This document shows, piece after piece, positions 30,560-42,962 of a stretch of 64,000 nt of DNA (positions are counted from its first letter, which is position 1; each line of letters begins with the position of its first letter). The stretch is taken from positions 45,401,763-45,465,762 of the forward strand of contig OW679202.1 in NCBI GenBank assembly GCA_940337035.1, read 5' to 3'. Origin of the DNA: Agriotes lineatus (Eukaryota; Arthropoda; Insecta; Coleoptera; Elateridae). The position numbers and the translations under genes were made by a program. Under the pieces are notes generated by a model. The model saw only the letters and a program-made list of their open reading frames with translations, had not been told where the DNA came from and did no database searches.

Positions 30560-31085
30560 AATAATTACTTATTTTTTACTGAGTTACACCTACAAAGATT
30601 CGAATTGAAAAGTCTGTTTAATATTGTTTTTCAATACAAACTCTGAAACCCCGTTTCAGCACTATAGGGTTTTAATTTTATGTCATGTCCACCGTCTTGG
30701 ATTTAAAAATAAATGCCATTTTCGCAATGAACGCCCCAAAAACCTTAATAACGACACCCATATCGATTTTTAAGCTTATTTACCCCATTTCACCCCCTAA
30801 GGGGTTTATTTTTGGAAAATTACGAAATACGTGTTTGCTTATTTGTTTTTAGGGGTACTCCTACGAAGTTTCAAGTTGAAATGTCTATTTAATATTATTT
30901 TTTCATACAAAATTGGAACCCCCATTTTACCCCTTTAGGGGTTGAATTTCGAAATATCCTTCCTTACTTCTTGTATAAATCATAAAGGGAACCGCTGTTC
31001 AAAATTTCAGCTTTCTATGTCCAAGGGTTTGGGCTGGGCGTTGATGAGTCAGTGAGTGAGTGAGTGAGTGAGTAAGTGAGTCAGA
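30560..31085 (+). repeat. Two-unit ~270-bp repeat ending in (GTGA)n
   Basis: ACACCTACAAAGATTCGAATT...TTTAATATTG...ACAAACTC...CCC (from about 30586) recurs about 270 bp later as TACTCCTACGAAGTTTCAAG...TTTAATATTA...ACAAAATTGG...CCC. The second unit runs into TTCAGCTTTCTATGTCCAAG and then a GTGA microsatellite (31049-31082). The ending resembles termini of a dispersed insect repeat, but I cannot assign the superfamily. Confidence 0.55.
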
Positions 31086-31174
31086 ACTTTGCTTTATATA
31101 TATATTAAGAAGATAATAAAAAAAGTAATATTACTTTGTGGTAGCAATTACTAATTCTCATTACTATATTATGA

Positions 31175-31320
31175 TCAAAAATTATTTTTATCTAGTATGG
31201 CATAGATTCTAATTTACGAATGTAACTATACGTCACCTAAAAATCAAATGTCAAATTTGACATTTAAATATAAAACTATTCCATAGCCATACTAGATACA
31301 CATAATTTTTTAATATACTT
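31175..31320. repeat. Short hairpin (MITE-like) with perfect central palindrome
   Basis: TTTTTATCTAGTATGG on the left is mirrored by CCATACTAGATACAC-type sequence on the right. Between them is a perfect 20-bp palindrome, AAATGTCAAATTTGACATTT, at 31246-31265. The structure fits a small non-autonomous foldback element. Confidence 0.55.
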
Positions 31321-32089
31321 ATATGACTTCTATCTTTCTAATATCTTGCCTTCTGCAGTCGCAATTAGAATTCATATAGTAATGAGAATTTATTACTATA
31401 TGACTTCCATTTCTTGCTATTTTGCTCAATCTTTCTCAATCTCAAAAATGTTCGTAGTGCAGTTCATCTAATAAATATATACTAGCCTATAAATGAGCAC
31501 ATTCAGATACTCAGACTAAGTACAAAAAATACCTTACTGAATCTGGACGATGTGTAGGTACATTCAATTAATACTGAACTGATGTGCAGTCAAGATTCAC
31601 TCTCACACACGCTACTTTTCGAAAGGAACGATTGAAATTTTGTTCAAAATTTACTGTCACTGTACATGTACTTTGACGTTTCTCTCATAATTCAACAGGC
31701 CGTATTTTACACAAACAAATTCGAGCAGGTATAGTGGTCCATTGCAAAAATCAGCAGAATGCCACCAACCGACTTCGAAAATTTACTTGTTCTACTGCTA
31801 TGGTGCTGCACGTCACTTGTGCTCTACAATATTTTGGTTTTTCTCTAAAACTTATGCAGTTATTTGCAATTTAGGACTTTTATGCACATCGACACAGTGA
31901 CGGCTTCCATTTAAAAAAGGAATTACCAAAATCGGTCCGGTGGAAGTCTCATAATAGATGTCGAAAGAAAACGCTCTACGTTTTAAATATAGAGATTCCT
32001 GTCTTGTTTACAGTCATTTAATGTATAATGTTGGGTTGAAGAAAAACTATAAGGAAAGTGAATGACTTTTTGGGCACAAAAGAAGATTT
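31321..32089. other. AT-rich stretch without recognisable gene
   Basis: No feature recognised. Confidence 0.4.
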
Positions 32090-32900
32090 TAAGATTAATT
32101 TTTAATATAAATATCTATAAAGGGCTTTACTCACAACTTAACTTGCATGTGGAAGTTGTAACACTAAGCAATTTTAAAAATCAAAGAAAACTAGCGCTAA
32201 AAATATCTTAACGTTTTTAATAACGCTGAAACAATAAAAGACAACACTTCGTAATACGAATTACATCGATTTTCAAATTAAAAACATTACCGGCGGTGAG
32301 ATTTGTACTTCGGCGCCTGCTAAGGGGATTTCAATGCTTGGCAGTAGCCGGCTACGCAGAACCCCCAGAACGAATTTATCGTTGACCATTTTTGTCTCTT
32401 TTACAACATTTACCCTGTAGCTGTTGAGCCCCATTTTTGTCAGAGGTAAAGCCTGAGCCATGTGCAAATTATTACTTTTATCTGTTTCGCACAGTTAATG
32501 CAAAACTAAACAAAGTTTTATTTTTAAGGTGCTCAACCTGTTTATGTTGGTCCTAAATATCCCCTTTTTTGTCAAGGGTGAGCTGTGTGAGCTTTGTCAA
32601 AAATATTACTTTGATTTAGTAATAGTTCTCGAGTTAAAGCAAAAATTTAAAAAAGTATGTTTTAATGTGCTCGCCTAGTATATATTTTACTGAAGTTTTT
32701 TCGGCTTCAGCCAGAAAGGCATATAATCAGCATACAAAATATTGTCTTCGTTCAACAAACAGGTTTTGAGTTATACAGGGAACAGACTAATTGAACTGAT
32801 AAAACCTGTTTTTTCTCATCTAGGGACCCTAAAAAATGTATATAAGGTCGGAAGGTTCTTTTAGGTATTTTAGAGGAGGAAAGTAAAAAGAATCAGAATC
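32090..32900 (-). repeat. Dispersed ~800-bp repeat, copy 1
   Basis: It matches 37060-37850 block by block in the same order. The blocks are ATCTATAAAGGGCTTTAC, GTTGTAACACTAA.CAATTTTAAAAATCAA, AAAATATCTTAACGTTT, GTTGAG/GTAAAGCCTGA-type sequence near 32425-32455, TTTTTAAGGTGCTCAACCTG near 32522, and TTTTTCTCATCTAGGGACC near 32810. The position equivalent to the tRNA-like part of copy 2 is degenerate here. Orientation is set by that tRNA-like part (minus). Confidence 0.7.
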
Positions 32901-33316
32901 ATGTAAGATCACTTTTAATAATAACAAACTTATGTCATTTTTTTAAATATATTTTTAAATGTACTATATAAAAACATTTTTTACCTGTATAATACTAACT
33001 CTGCTAGTCACAGTTACTTGACACGTAATCGCAATGAAATAACTACCCTCAGACGTAATTCTAAGAAATTTTAAAGCTCTCTCTTTTACGAAGGAATTAC
33101 TTTATATAGAAAATTGCCTGTTCATATAAAGAACTTAAATTTTAAACAGTTTCGATGTAATGTCAGGTCACCGTTGATATGTGAATGTTTTTACTCTGTA
33201 AGAGAATCCCTGAACAGTTGCTTGGACCGATAATATTTATCTGTGACACTTGTGTGTGTTGTCTCTGTTTATAATCCTATGTGTTTTACTTTTACTTTAT
33301 ATACATATAAATTAAT

Positions 33317-33360
33317 ACCGAAAGTACAATTACTGTTCTATTCTATTCTATTCTATTCTG
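33317..33360 (+). repeat. (TTCTA)n pentanucleotide microsatellite
   Basis: Four to five TTCTA units at 33335-33358. Confidence 0.8.
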
Positions 33361-33699
33361 GGACACACTCTTCGTGTTTATTTTATAATAAAGGAGTAAA
33401 TATAATATTATATTTACCAGAATGTACAAAGAGGAGCAAATAATAGTTATTTATATGTTAAGGGTATCATCAATAGATTATATCATGAGGGAATGTTAAA
33501 AGCACTCCGCTTCGCGCCGTGCTTTAAATGTCCACGAAAGCTATAACCTTGATTATGCACATGTACACGTATGTAAAACAACGTTATATTTTATTTTGGT
33601 TCTCGAAATGGACAAAATTCAAAGATTCAGTATTTTAGGCACAGGCTATTACGTCATCGTGAATTTTTGATATGCTATCGGGTCTATGTAGGTTGTTGG

Positions 33700-34675
33700 T
33701 AATGACGGGCTTATTCGAATGAAAAATAACCGGTTATCCGGTTATTGAAATAACCTATGTAACTCGGTTTTCGTTCCAAGTATTCGAATGAAAAATTATC
33801 TCATGCTGATACGTACTACGCTTTGAATATAAAACCTCTATTCAAAGGTACTACATGCCATATCTCAGCGACCTACTCAGTGCTCAAAATTCTGTAAATA
33901 TAAATACGTCATAACTCATAAACAAAGAAGGTTGTACTGAAAACACCATTTGGTTATCGAGTACCTACCTCCTATCATAAAAAATATCAAATTATAAAAT
34001 TCTGGGGACCTGAAACCTGAACGCCTAAAAACTGCAAACGCATCAAGCTATAAAACAATTTTTTATTTGCTTACATTTCCAAAGGTTCAAAACAAGAGGC
34101 GGCGCCTTTAACTCTCCCGATCGATAAAGATAAACGTTTTACGACTGTTTTTATTGCGATTAGGAAGCAGTCCCGCATATTTCTTTCTTTCTAGACTTCT
34201 TAATACTTTCCAATACATAACACATAATGCACGGTCGGCGCCTTAGAAATAGGGCACTACACACTGTTATAATATATTTTGCATGTATTTTTTAAGTGTA
34301 TAAACTGGGTTTTTACAGTTATTATGGTTTTAATTGTTACGTCAGATTGTTTATTGTTTGTCAATTATGAAATGCCATCTCACATTAATGAAGTAACCGG
34401 AGCAAGAATACTCCAAAGACTAGAAGAACATATTAGGTGTCCCGATTTCTAAGGCGCCGACCGTACATATTATGTTTTGGTTCTTCTGCTATCTGCAAGT
34501 TACGATGTCGATGCAGATGACGGTGAACCGCCAACCCGCAAACCGGCTGACTTAATCGAAACGAATCGAGAGCCAAAATTTATTCGAATGATTATTCAAA
34601 TAATCATTCGGTTATTAATATCATTCGAATGCAAATAATTCGGTTATGAAAATTGTCCGGTTATGCCCATCACTA
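33700..34675. mobile_element. Non-autonomous hAT element (976 bp)
   Basis: The ends are TAATGACGGGC and GCCCATCACTA, imperfect inverted repeats. The flanking octamer GTTGTTGG is identical on both sides (33692-33699 and 34676-34683), the 8-bp target duplication diagnostic of hAT elements. Subterminal ATTCGAATG and CCGGTTAT motifs are repeated near both ends and could be transposase binding sites. No transposase frame is present. A smaller foldback sits inside. Confidence 0.88.
34222..34475. mobile_element. Small foldback nested inside the hAT element
   Basis: ACGGTCGGCGCCTTAGAAAT (34231-34250) is perfectly mirrored by ATTTCTAAGGCGCCGACCGT at the right end (34445-34464). The repeat extends outward with ATAAT/ATTAT sequence. 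About 254 bp in total, no coding frame. Confidence 0.75.
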
Positions 34676-34835
34676 GTTGTTGGTATTGCTATATTGCTGA
34701 GTAATTGCTAAAAAACTCCTTAGCAACTGTATGGGCCCTCGGGCCATAAAAGCCACATTACGCCCGCTGCCGAGGGTCAATAATCAAGATTGTGGTTTTA
34801 AAATAAAATAAAACGTAGGTATTAACTCATTCAAT

Positions 34836-37059
34836 GGAGATGATAAAATACATAACTAAAATCCGTTTATATCCCATTACTATGTGACTTGTATTTTCCA
34901 TATTATAAGGTACTCCAAAACAGGAGTAACATTTTTATGAACTTTTCAATACAAACTCCGTCAATAATTAATTGTTTAATACTTTCAGACCAATTCTCTT
35001 CCAAAATACAATTGAAGCTTGTGTTACAAAACCTGTAAATAATATGTATTTATTGATGCCTAAGTTAAATAAATTCCTTAAAATTAAAGAGTGTCCCAGA
35101 ACTCACAAACAAACCTTTATTGAAAATTAATGGATTTTAAGCGCAGTTTTAAATCATGAAAATCTTCTAATATAACCAAATTATGGTTGCTATTCGCTAT
35201 TTCTATACTATTACTTTATTGCAGTTCAAAAGCATGGGCTTTTTTAGTATTATAATTTTAAAAGATCGCTATGCACAAGAATGTGAATTGCAAAGAAAGA
35301 TGTTGAGACAAGTGATTGATAGTGGCCAGTTGGGCTTCAGCAATTAATGTGCAAACAGTCCCTCCTTCATAACACAATCCTTAACCTAGCTCTTGGTATA
35401 GGAAGATGGATTTAAACACAGTGACATCTCCACGCCCCTGCAATGAATATATCAAACAGCAGAATGCATTAAAAACCTTCAAGTTTCGCTTTCCATTTAA
35501 AGCCTTAAACTCCCAGTTTTAGTCGACACCAGCTTGATTTAATTCTGAAAGCCAGACTCATTTTTTAAAAGCGGCACGATTAAATGGCATATTCGTTAGT
35601 TTCCATTTAGTATTAACAGCCACTTTAGCCAATCAATCGAAGCCTTTGGGCAACTAGTTTGTCGTTGCTCCAGCAATTTGCCTCTGTACGTACTCGTCCT
35701 CGTTAATTTGCTCTACGATAAAAGTCCTTCTCATCAATATACCGCCATGCTGCGCAATTTCCTCTGTCGATTAAAATTCCACGGTTGCCTTTATTGGCTT
35801 AGTTTTTATAGCGATATGCTGTCGCGCACTAGATAGGTGTAAATCTGTTACTATAAAAAATTAATGCTTTGCAGTATGTTTCCCTCTTATAAATCAAATT
35901 TAAAATAGAAACAGAAGCTTCCTTCCAGTTAAAACTAACTTAAAGTTAAAATAGATTAACTAGTTCTCTTGGTATATAATTGCAAATTTTTTGTCCATGC
36001 TTGGTTTCAAGGTTTTAACATCGCCTTTCTTTAGAACATAATGCTCAGATAGTAGACTGAAATAACGAACTGTCAATGCGCGATTGTAGAGACATTTTAT
36101 TGAAGGAACTTGGCGATCTTAAACTAGTTAAATCCTGTTATACCCTCTTTTCTGCTAGCTTCCCATGGTATGTCCTCTGCGTCCGCTGCTCTTTTGAATT
36201 GTTAGAGTAGTACGATCGTATTTTGTTTGTCCCTTTTATGTTTGCCACAATTTAGGGCTGAATAGATCCAATTGTCGACGGCCCGTCTTCACCCTTTTAG
36301 TAAAGCAGACTTGCAGTAATTTCAAAACTTTGAATTGAGCGACTTGAGCGGATTTGAAGTTCGAGTTCTGGGCGAAGTTTGGATCTAGCTGAAATTTCGA
36401 TTCTTGTTTAGGAATTCAATTTTAAACCTTTGATTTTCCAATTTTTTACACTTGGGCAAATGTGGAAAATATGCTGAAAAGGAAAAAATAATTTGTATAA
36501 AAATCGGGCACACTTCACGTGCCAATATGAGTTTTGTATTTACCTATATCATATCCACTTCATAACCGGAGAATATCAATGTATGTATGCAATGCAAACA
36601 TGGTGTATCACTAATGAAATGTACATTTTATCCAGCAATTTTTTGCCATTCTCCATTTAAGATTTAACTGGAGTATGAATTAATCCCGCCTCTTTAGAAG
36701 TTGTTCAACACTAAATGAACGTATTTTACATAGTAACATTTCATATATTAACCGCCTGAGCCAGCACTGTAATGTGGATGCCCATGTAATTAATCAATGT
36801 TTAAAATAGGCGTGAAATTCAGTCTAGAATTAAACATTACGACGTTCTTACTCCAACGGCACTTAGTGTATTATAGTCCCCATTAAGGAAATTATATGGC
36901 TGTTGAGATTAAAGGGTTTAGTTTTTACTTGCTCTTTAATTTTTTATGAATTTTACATTCGTATCATAGTGCAGGTTTGATATAATAAAGTGATCCGTTT
37001 TATACATCGATAACCATTTTGAGATTTCTGTGATTTAATATGACCACAGGTAATTTGAA
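34836..37059. other. AT-rich stretch without recognisable gene
   Basis: No exon, RNA or transposon motif recognised over 2.2 kb. Confidence 0.4.
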
Positions 37060-37860
37060 GTAAAAAAATCTGTAAAAGGCCTTACCCAGAACTTCCCTCG
37101 TCGACATTGTAACACTAAATAATTTTAAAAATCAATTTAAGTTAGGAGTAAAAATATCTTCACGTTTCTGATAAATTAAATAGATTTTCAAATAAAAAAA
37201 ATGCATCCCGCTGGGGTTTGAACCCGCCGCATCTGCAGAGCGATCGTAACCGCATTTACGCAGCGGATGTAACTGCAGCGAAATTCTAACTACGCTACCG
37301 AGCCTCTTCGAGATAAGTCCGGCACGCGCCTCTCTTGAACAGAACGGTGTTATTGCTGAAACATTTTTACTCTTTTGTGACATTACCCTGTATCGGTTGA
37401 GTCTTATTTTCGGCAGATGTAAAGCCTGACCTATGTAGAAGTTACTACTTCCTTTTATTTCAAAATTAACCCAAAAATAAAAAATATATTTTTTTTAAGG
37501 TTCTCACCTTGTATATATTTGTATGAAATTGTACCTGTTTCATGCGAGGTATATACATAATATGTATGCAAAAAATAGTCTTCCTCCGACAAATAGTTTT
37601 TGAGCTATACTGCCAACAGGCATACAGTCAGACAAACACAATTAAGAAAACCTCTTTTTCGTCATCTAGGGACCTTGAAACGTGAAGATCTAAAGAAATC
37701 TCGAAAAGTGATTTTTCCGCGATTACAATACTTGCCTCGTCTGAAAGACGAGAGAAGTAAAAATATTAGAATAGTTCGAAATCAAAAGCTAATATATGCA
37801 TTTATGGAAAAACTGGTACGTTTAAAGTTTAACTTATTATAAATTACTTTCTCCAGGACG
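37060..37860 (-). repeat. Dispersed ~800-bp repeat, copy 2, with tRNA-like segment
   Basis: Pair of 32090-32900 with the same block order. On the minus strand 37204-37306 looks like a tRNA head: a box A-like TAGCGTAGTTAGA and a perfect box B GGTTCAAACCC with about 60 bp between them. The minus strand would thus have an internal Pol III promoter, as in tRNA-derived SINEs. The inter-box distance is long for a tRNA, so it is not a functional tRNA gene. The blocks on both sides of the tRNA-like part are shared between copies, so it lies inside the repeat. Confidence 0.65.
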
Positions 37861-38612
37861 ATTATCCGTTTCTGCTAGTTTAACTTTACAAAGTGATTGT
37901 TAATGTTCAAATTTCGAAGTTTCGAAGATGTTCTCCTTCCATTACTCATAATAATATTTTCAAATAAAAGTAGAAAGTTTGTGAACATTTTCACAGGTCT
38001 GGGATGGTCTGACATGTCATTAGGTTATTAGGTTATTACCCATTACGTGATCTGTTTTATTTGGCGCCCAACGTGTGAGCCCCCATGTCTCTATAACTCA
38101 GCTAGTAGTTTTTTCTCTCAGTCTTTAACTAATAAGTTTTCTACTTGGCTTTATTTTCTTGTCTGTTTCTTAAGTCGATTCAGTTTCCACTTTTATTGTT
38201 TCTCAGCGTTTAGATTCGGTTTCTGTTTCTTTTGTGTGCAGTATTCTTTTGGACTTTAATATGCTTTCGCTCCAAAAGGGTTCACTTCTTCTCTTGTTCG
38301 CTTTTTAAACCAAAGTCTTCTTAAGCAATTTTGATTGTTTTAGCTCGTATGGCTGTAGTGGCTGCGGTTTGAGATATTACCTGTGCGTTGCTTCTTTGGG
38401 TTGATTAGATCTTTGTCTTTTTTCCTCAGTTTTGGGTTTGTGATGTGTTTTGTATTTTCTCTTGCTTGGAGCAATGGGATTTGGTTTTCCTGCCTCAGTG
38501 ATTTAGATTGGTGACTTTTCAATTTTAGTTTTTCAAGTGTTAGTAGATTTTTCCTTTCTTTTAGTGTCAAACATCAACAATACGTTGCTTCATAACGCCG
38601 ATAATAGTGCAC
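37861..38612. other. AT-rich stretch; isolated PBS-like motif
   Basis: TGGCGCCCAACGTG at 38062-38075 resembles the primer-binding site that follows the 5' LTR of some retrotransposons. I find no convincing LTR pair or retroviral-type frame around it. The low-complexity open frames at 38047-38259 and 38340-38570 are not called. Confidence 0.3.
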
Positions 38613-38756
38613 AAAATAGTATATTATTATACTAGTTTAATAAAAGTGCCTATTGTAGTACACGTGGGTTTGGAGCACGACGAGCACAACGAGGAGTGCT
38701 CCAACGAAACGAGTGCTACACAGCCTCTTATTAAACGAGTATAATATACTATTTTA
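38613..38756. repeat. Hairpin element (~144 bp)
   Basis: AAAATAGTATATTATTATAC at the left is mirrored by GTATAATATACTATTTT at the right. The inner part holds GGAGCAC...GTGCTCC sequence, so the segment can fold on itself almost completely. The GAGTGCT/AGCACTC flavour resembles the hairpins at 20342 and 33494. Confidence 0.6.
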
Positions 38757-41700
38757 CGTAAAAAATTATCAAAAACTTTGAATTTTGGCATTTCATAAAT
38801 GTTGTTCAGTTGTCTGAAACAAGGGAGGCTGTTTTAATGTTTTTTATATGAAAATAACAATGCAAAAACAGTGCTATAATGGACTCCATTGTAGCACCGT
38901 TTTCGGTGTCACAATAACTATATTGTGACATCAAAGTGGATAAACATATCAATAACGCCGGTTTTGTAAACACAAAACCAACCCAGAATTTAAATTACTA
39001 ACGTAATGCAATAGATTAGATACATGAATTGGCTTACGGAACCGATCGAGCGAAGTATCAAACTGTATATTAGGTTGATTGGCCGACACTGTGGTTTTCA
39101 AGGCGTCTTCGAAGGCAGCGTATTCATATAAAACGAAAAATAATGTTATTTATCGTTTTCAATACACAATATTCACTATAATCGTCAAATAATACATGTG
39201 ACTGTGCATGATTAGGTTTACCTTTTACTATTCCTGTTACAAGCAAAGCCTCTTCTTACTTTTGTAATTCAAAACTTACAAGAATTTGTAAGATATTACT
39301 TACATCAAACTCAACCCGCTGAGACGGTTGGAAAAGACCTTTCCTTGATCTGTTGTACTTCAGAAATAACCCTTTTCGATATGTTCTTACATTTCAAACG
39401 GTTATGAACATTTCGTAGCTTTGAGGAATTTCGTGTCAGCGATAAATGGCAATAGTACAGCTAAATATTTTGCAAGGATGATACACAGGAGTCTCAGATA
39501 CCCACGTTTACTCCTTTTTTCGTTCTTATATAATGTTTTTCGGGAAGTTAAGAATGGGAATTTTTGGGCTTGCTTCTTTCCTCTTCGGGTATAAAATATA
39601 AAAACTTGTTAGAATGTGTTACAGATTAAAACCCGTTTACTGCCTGTAACAGACTTAAAAAATTTCAGTTGGCAAACTTGAGTCGGATGGGCGTAATCTT
39701 AATCCGAAAATGCATGTGTGTTCTTGTAAAAGTCAAATCAATAGGGAAGCAAAAGAGGTATTTATTATTGTTTAGGCGTCATCTTGTTACTTTCAACGCC
39801 CTGTGATGTATTAGGAACCTTCAGCAAGGAAAAGCCCCTCACTAAGCTTCGGAAAGATATGTGTGCTAGCCACACGTCACCTTCAGGTGCTTGCAATGTT
39901 ATATTCCTAAAATCGTGTACTGCATTTTGCTTCACAAGAAACCAAAGAGAAAGTAATTTAAAACTGCTATATTGAACACACGCAATGCGGTTAGAAATGG
40001 GTTCGGGTCAGCTGCAATCATTTAGGCCATATCACATTATATTAAGGCATTCTAACTATCTTGACGCCACGGCTAATTTTGCAGCTGGAGAAAGTAGTAT
40101 TGATGTCACAATATAATTCAACTTTTTGCTTGTTATTTTGTCTCCCCTGCACGTTCCCCACGTTAACCTTTCAGGCAAGTTATTTAACACATCCGCCTTT
40201 CCACCGGTCTAAAACCAGTGGCGGGCGTGAGAAAATTGCAAACGGGATGAAATGAACATAACAAATGTGCACAAATATGTTTAAAAAAAAACAAAATGTA
40301 AAATATTGTTGTTATTAATAGAAAATGGATAGTTTCCCTTTGCACTTATAAAAATATACTAACATGGTTAATACAGTGCGCTAAATATATCGTCCATATA
40401 CGGCTTTGTAAATATTATTCATCACCGTTAAATTGACAAACATAGTATATTTGACATGAATGCCACAAACAGACATAATCCGTGCAACATATACACATAT
40501 AAAAAGATTTTCTAAATATCTAAACATAGTACCATCAAGAAACTACATATTTTTCAGATATATTTTGCTAGACCCATGTTTTCGTCCAATATATAAAATA
40601 CCAATGCCAGCGTTTAGCTCAAAGACTTGTTATATATTTGTCCAGACATCTAGCTGTTTCTTCTGCAATTTTCATATTTGAGTACCTTACAACAGTGTTT
40701 AGAATTATATTCGTTACGAGTATAATGGTGTTTTCACGTATGTTACCTTCCTCGGAAAGTCCGGTAAGTGTGTTACAATATATGACAGCCTCATGTTTGT
40801 ATCCACAAATGCCATACAGTTTTCTTCCATTAGCATTAGCATTCACATGCACTAATGTTACTATTATTAACATCTTGTACAGTAGCTGAGCCTTTCGTTA
40901 ACATGATTCAATAATTCATTCTCAGAACATCATCTATTTCCCACTACAATTTCACCAAACCAGCCTGGTTGACTTCCTAGGGTATGCTGAATTTCAAATA
41001 AAGGCAAGTATTCGCATTACGTAAAAAAATAAACCTATCGGTATACTAACTCCCCCTTCATAATTTTATTTCGGCAATGGTACACCAGAGTGTAATAATT
41101 TAAGAACTGTAGCTGGTATGGTACTCTGGGGCATGTGATACCCAAGCGCAGTTTCAACGCATATACCTTGCCCTGTATATTTTACCTACCAGTACTGTAC
41201 AGTTATCGGCAACATTTTATCCGATATTATAAGCAGCTACCCCGGAAAGACAACACTGAACAGAAACTCGCCGAAATTTCAAGGGTTGTAGATATGTCTG
41301 AGTACCCCATACCACAAAGAGCTATTGCAGGGTTAACCATACAGAAAAAAGTTTGTTTTAGTAGCTTTTACGTATGTTGAAATCTACAACTTCTTAAGGC
41401 AGCGTCTGCTTTCATCTTAATTTGACATGTTTTTTGTAAGTATTGTGCTGTTCATACGCACTTCACTTTTTTGTGTTTAAGGAAAATTATCTACCAATTT
41501 TTGTAATATATTAAGGTCTTATTTTAAGGTTTTCTTTGAAGTTTCGATACCCGTATCATTTTTGCATTCTCCGAGAGCAAATTCGCTTCTCTCACTCGTC
41601 AGGCAACAGTAGTTTACCATACCTAATACGGCTATGGTGTTAAAAACTAAAATATTTCATTTTCTTTATGCAATAATATGACCAAAAAAATATGGTTTAA

Positions 41701-42962
41701 GGCAATTTATATGACTCTTAGAACCGTATCCCATAAAGGGCGAGATGCGTTATGGTTTCATTAATCTATAATTTTTAATCTTGAGCTTGCTGTAGAGCTG
41801 TTGGTAGACGCAGGTGAATTACTGTATGTAATATACTATTTCTAAAGTAGTACACTAGATGTAGATATACCAGCAAATGTATTTTGAGTAATATTTTCCT
41901 TTATGCAATATTTCCCCAGTGACGTTTTATATATGCCATCTACAAGATTAAAATCTTTCGTATGCCTAAAAGAACGTTTTTACATTAATGCACCTCAATA
42001 CGCTTTTCCGGCGTTGCTTATTGACCACGTCGTATGAAAGTATAAGCAGATGCATTAACAATTTTCCCATTACCTTAACGGCTACGGAAAAGCTGCTTTT
42101 AATGCTTTTATGTTATTTGAATCTTTTGCTTTTGAGCCAACATAGGAGCACATTTAATTAACATTGCAGATGTGTTAGTTGCACGAGTTAAATAAGTTTT
42201 CAGGTTCTTGTTAGCTTTAGAAATATGTCCGTGATTCCCACGAAGCACATGCTTTCAATTTGCATTGAATGTTTGGTTCAGAAAATCCCGCCAGAGCAAT
42301 TAAAATCGTGAAACGATGCTTACTTCAGGACGTACAGATAAAATTAATTTTAAAATCAGCGAAATCGTGGAGCAATGAATACCCAACACAATTAATTTTA
42401 AGCTCTACCTCTGCTGCCTGATAATACCCATTTCATTCATTTCAGCTCGAAGGTTAATCATTTCTTAGAAGAGCAGAATTTTGCTTCTAAAATATGACAA
42501 GGAAGTGTCTGCAAAATGACGGTTCGCCATGCATTAATCAGTCGCGTTGTTAGCAAATATTCATTTTTTTAATTTGCTGCAGCAATAAATATCTCTAAAT
42601 CACCAATTGGGTTTTGAAATATCAACAAATGGTGGTTTAGCAGCTTTAGCAGTCTTCTGAGTATTCCATAAACTTATAAAAAATACATAAAGCTGCATGA
42701 CTGATGCACTCGCAAAATAATACGACGTCTGTGGTATTGCCCTGGGGGCGCCATCTTTCTCAGCAAAGTTAGTAGACATTCTGTAGCAGTTGCATTTTTG
42801 CTTTATATTGCTGAAAACTGCACTAGAGCTGTTTATTGTTTAATATTGAAGTAGAGCTTTTTAAAACGTTGTTTTACAAAAGTCATAGGTCACTAGCGAC
42901 ATTTTTTTGGTAGCTGTATACGAACAAAAATTTCTTCAACAGTACACAACAGCATAATTTCC
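38757..42962. other. AT-rich stretch without recognisable gene
   Basis: Several 60-84 codon frames overlap on opposite strands (for example 40460-40890) without motif, splice context or similarity I recognise. No repeat was identified by eye. Confidence 0.4.

Larger units (their letters stand above)
33440..34835. mobile_element. Old element split by a hAT insertion
   Basis: Its left part (33442-33530) is the reverse complement of 20340-20430, over nearly 90 bp, and includes the AAAGCACTCCGC...GTGCTTT hairpin. Its right part near 34735-34785 (GGGCC.TCG..CCATAAAAGC, CCCGCTGCCGAGGGTC) matches 20088-20135 in direct orientation. The two parts are separated by the hAT element at 33700-34675. The mixed orientation suggests that the parent element had hairpin modules that flip or duplicate. 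Confidence 0.45.

Noticed and set aside
31049..31082. Regular short repeats considered as a CRISPR array
   Set aside because: Simple GTGA microsatellite without spacers in a eukaryotic genome.
40460..40889. Cluster of 73-84 codon frames on both strands
   Set aside because: Mutually antisense, no motif, codon use like the surrounding noncoding sequence.
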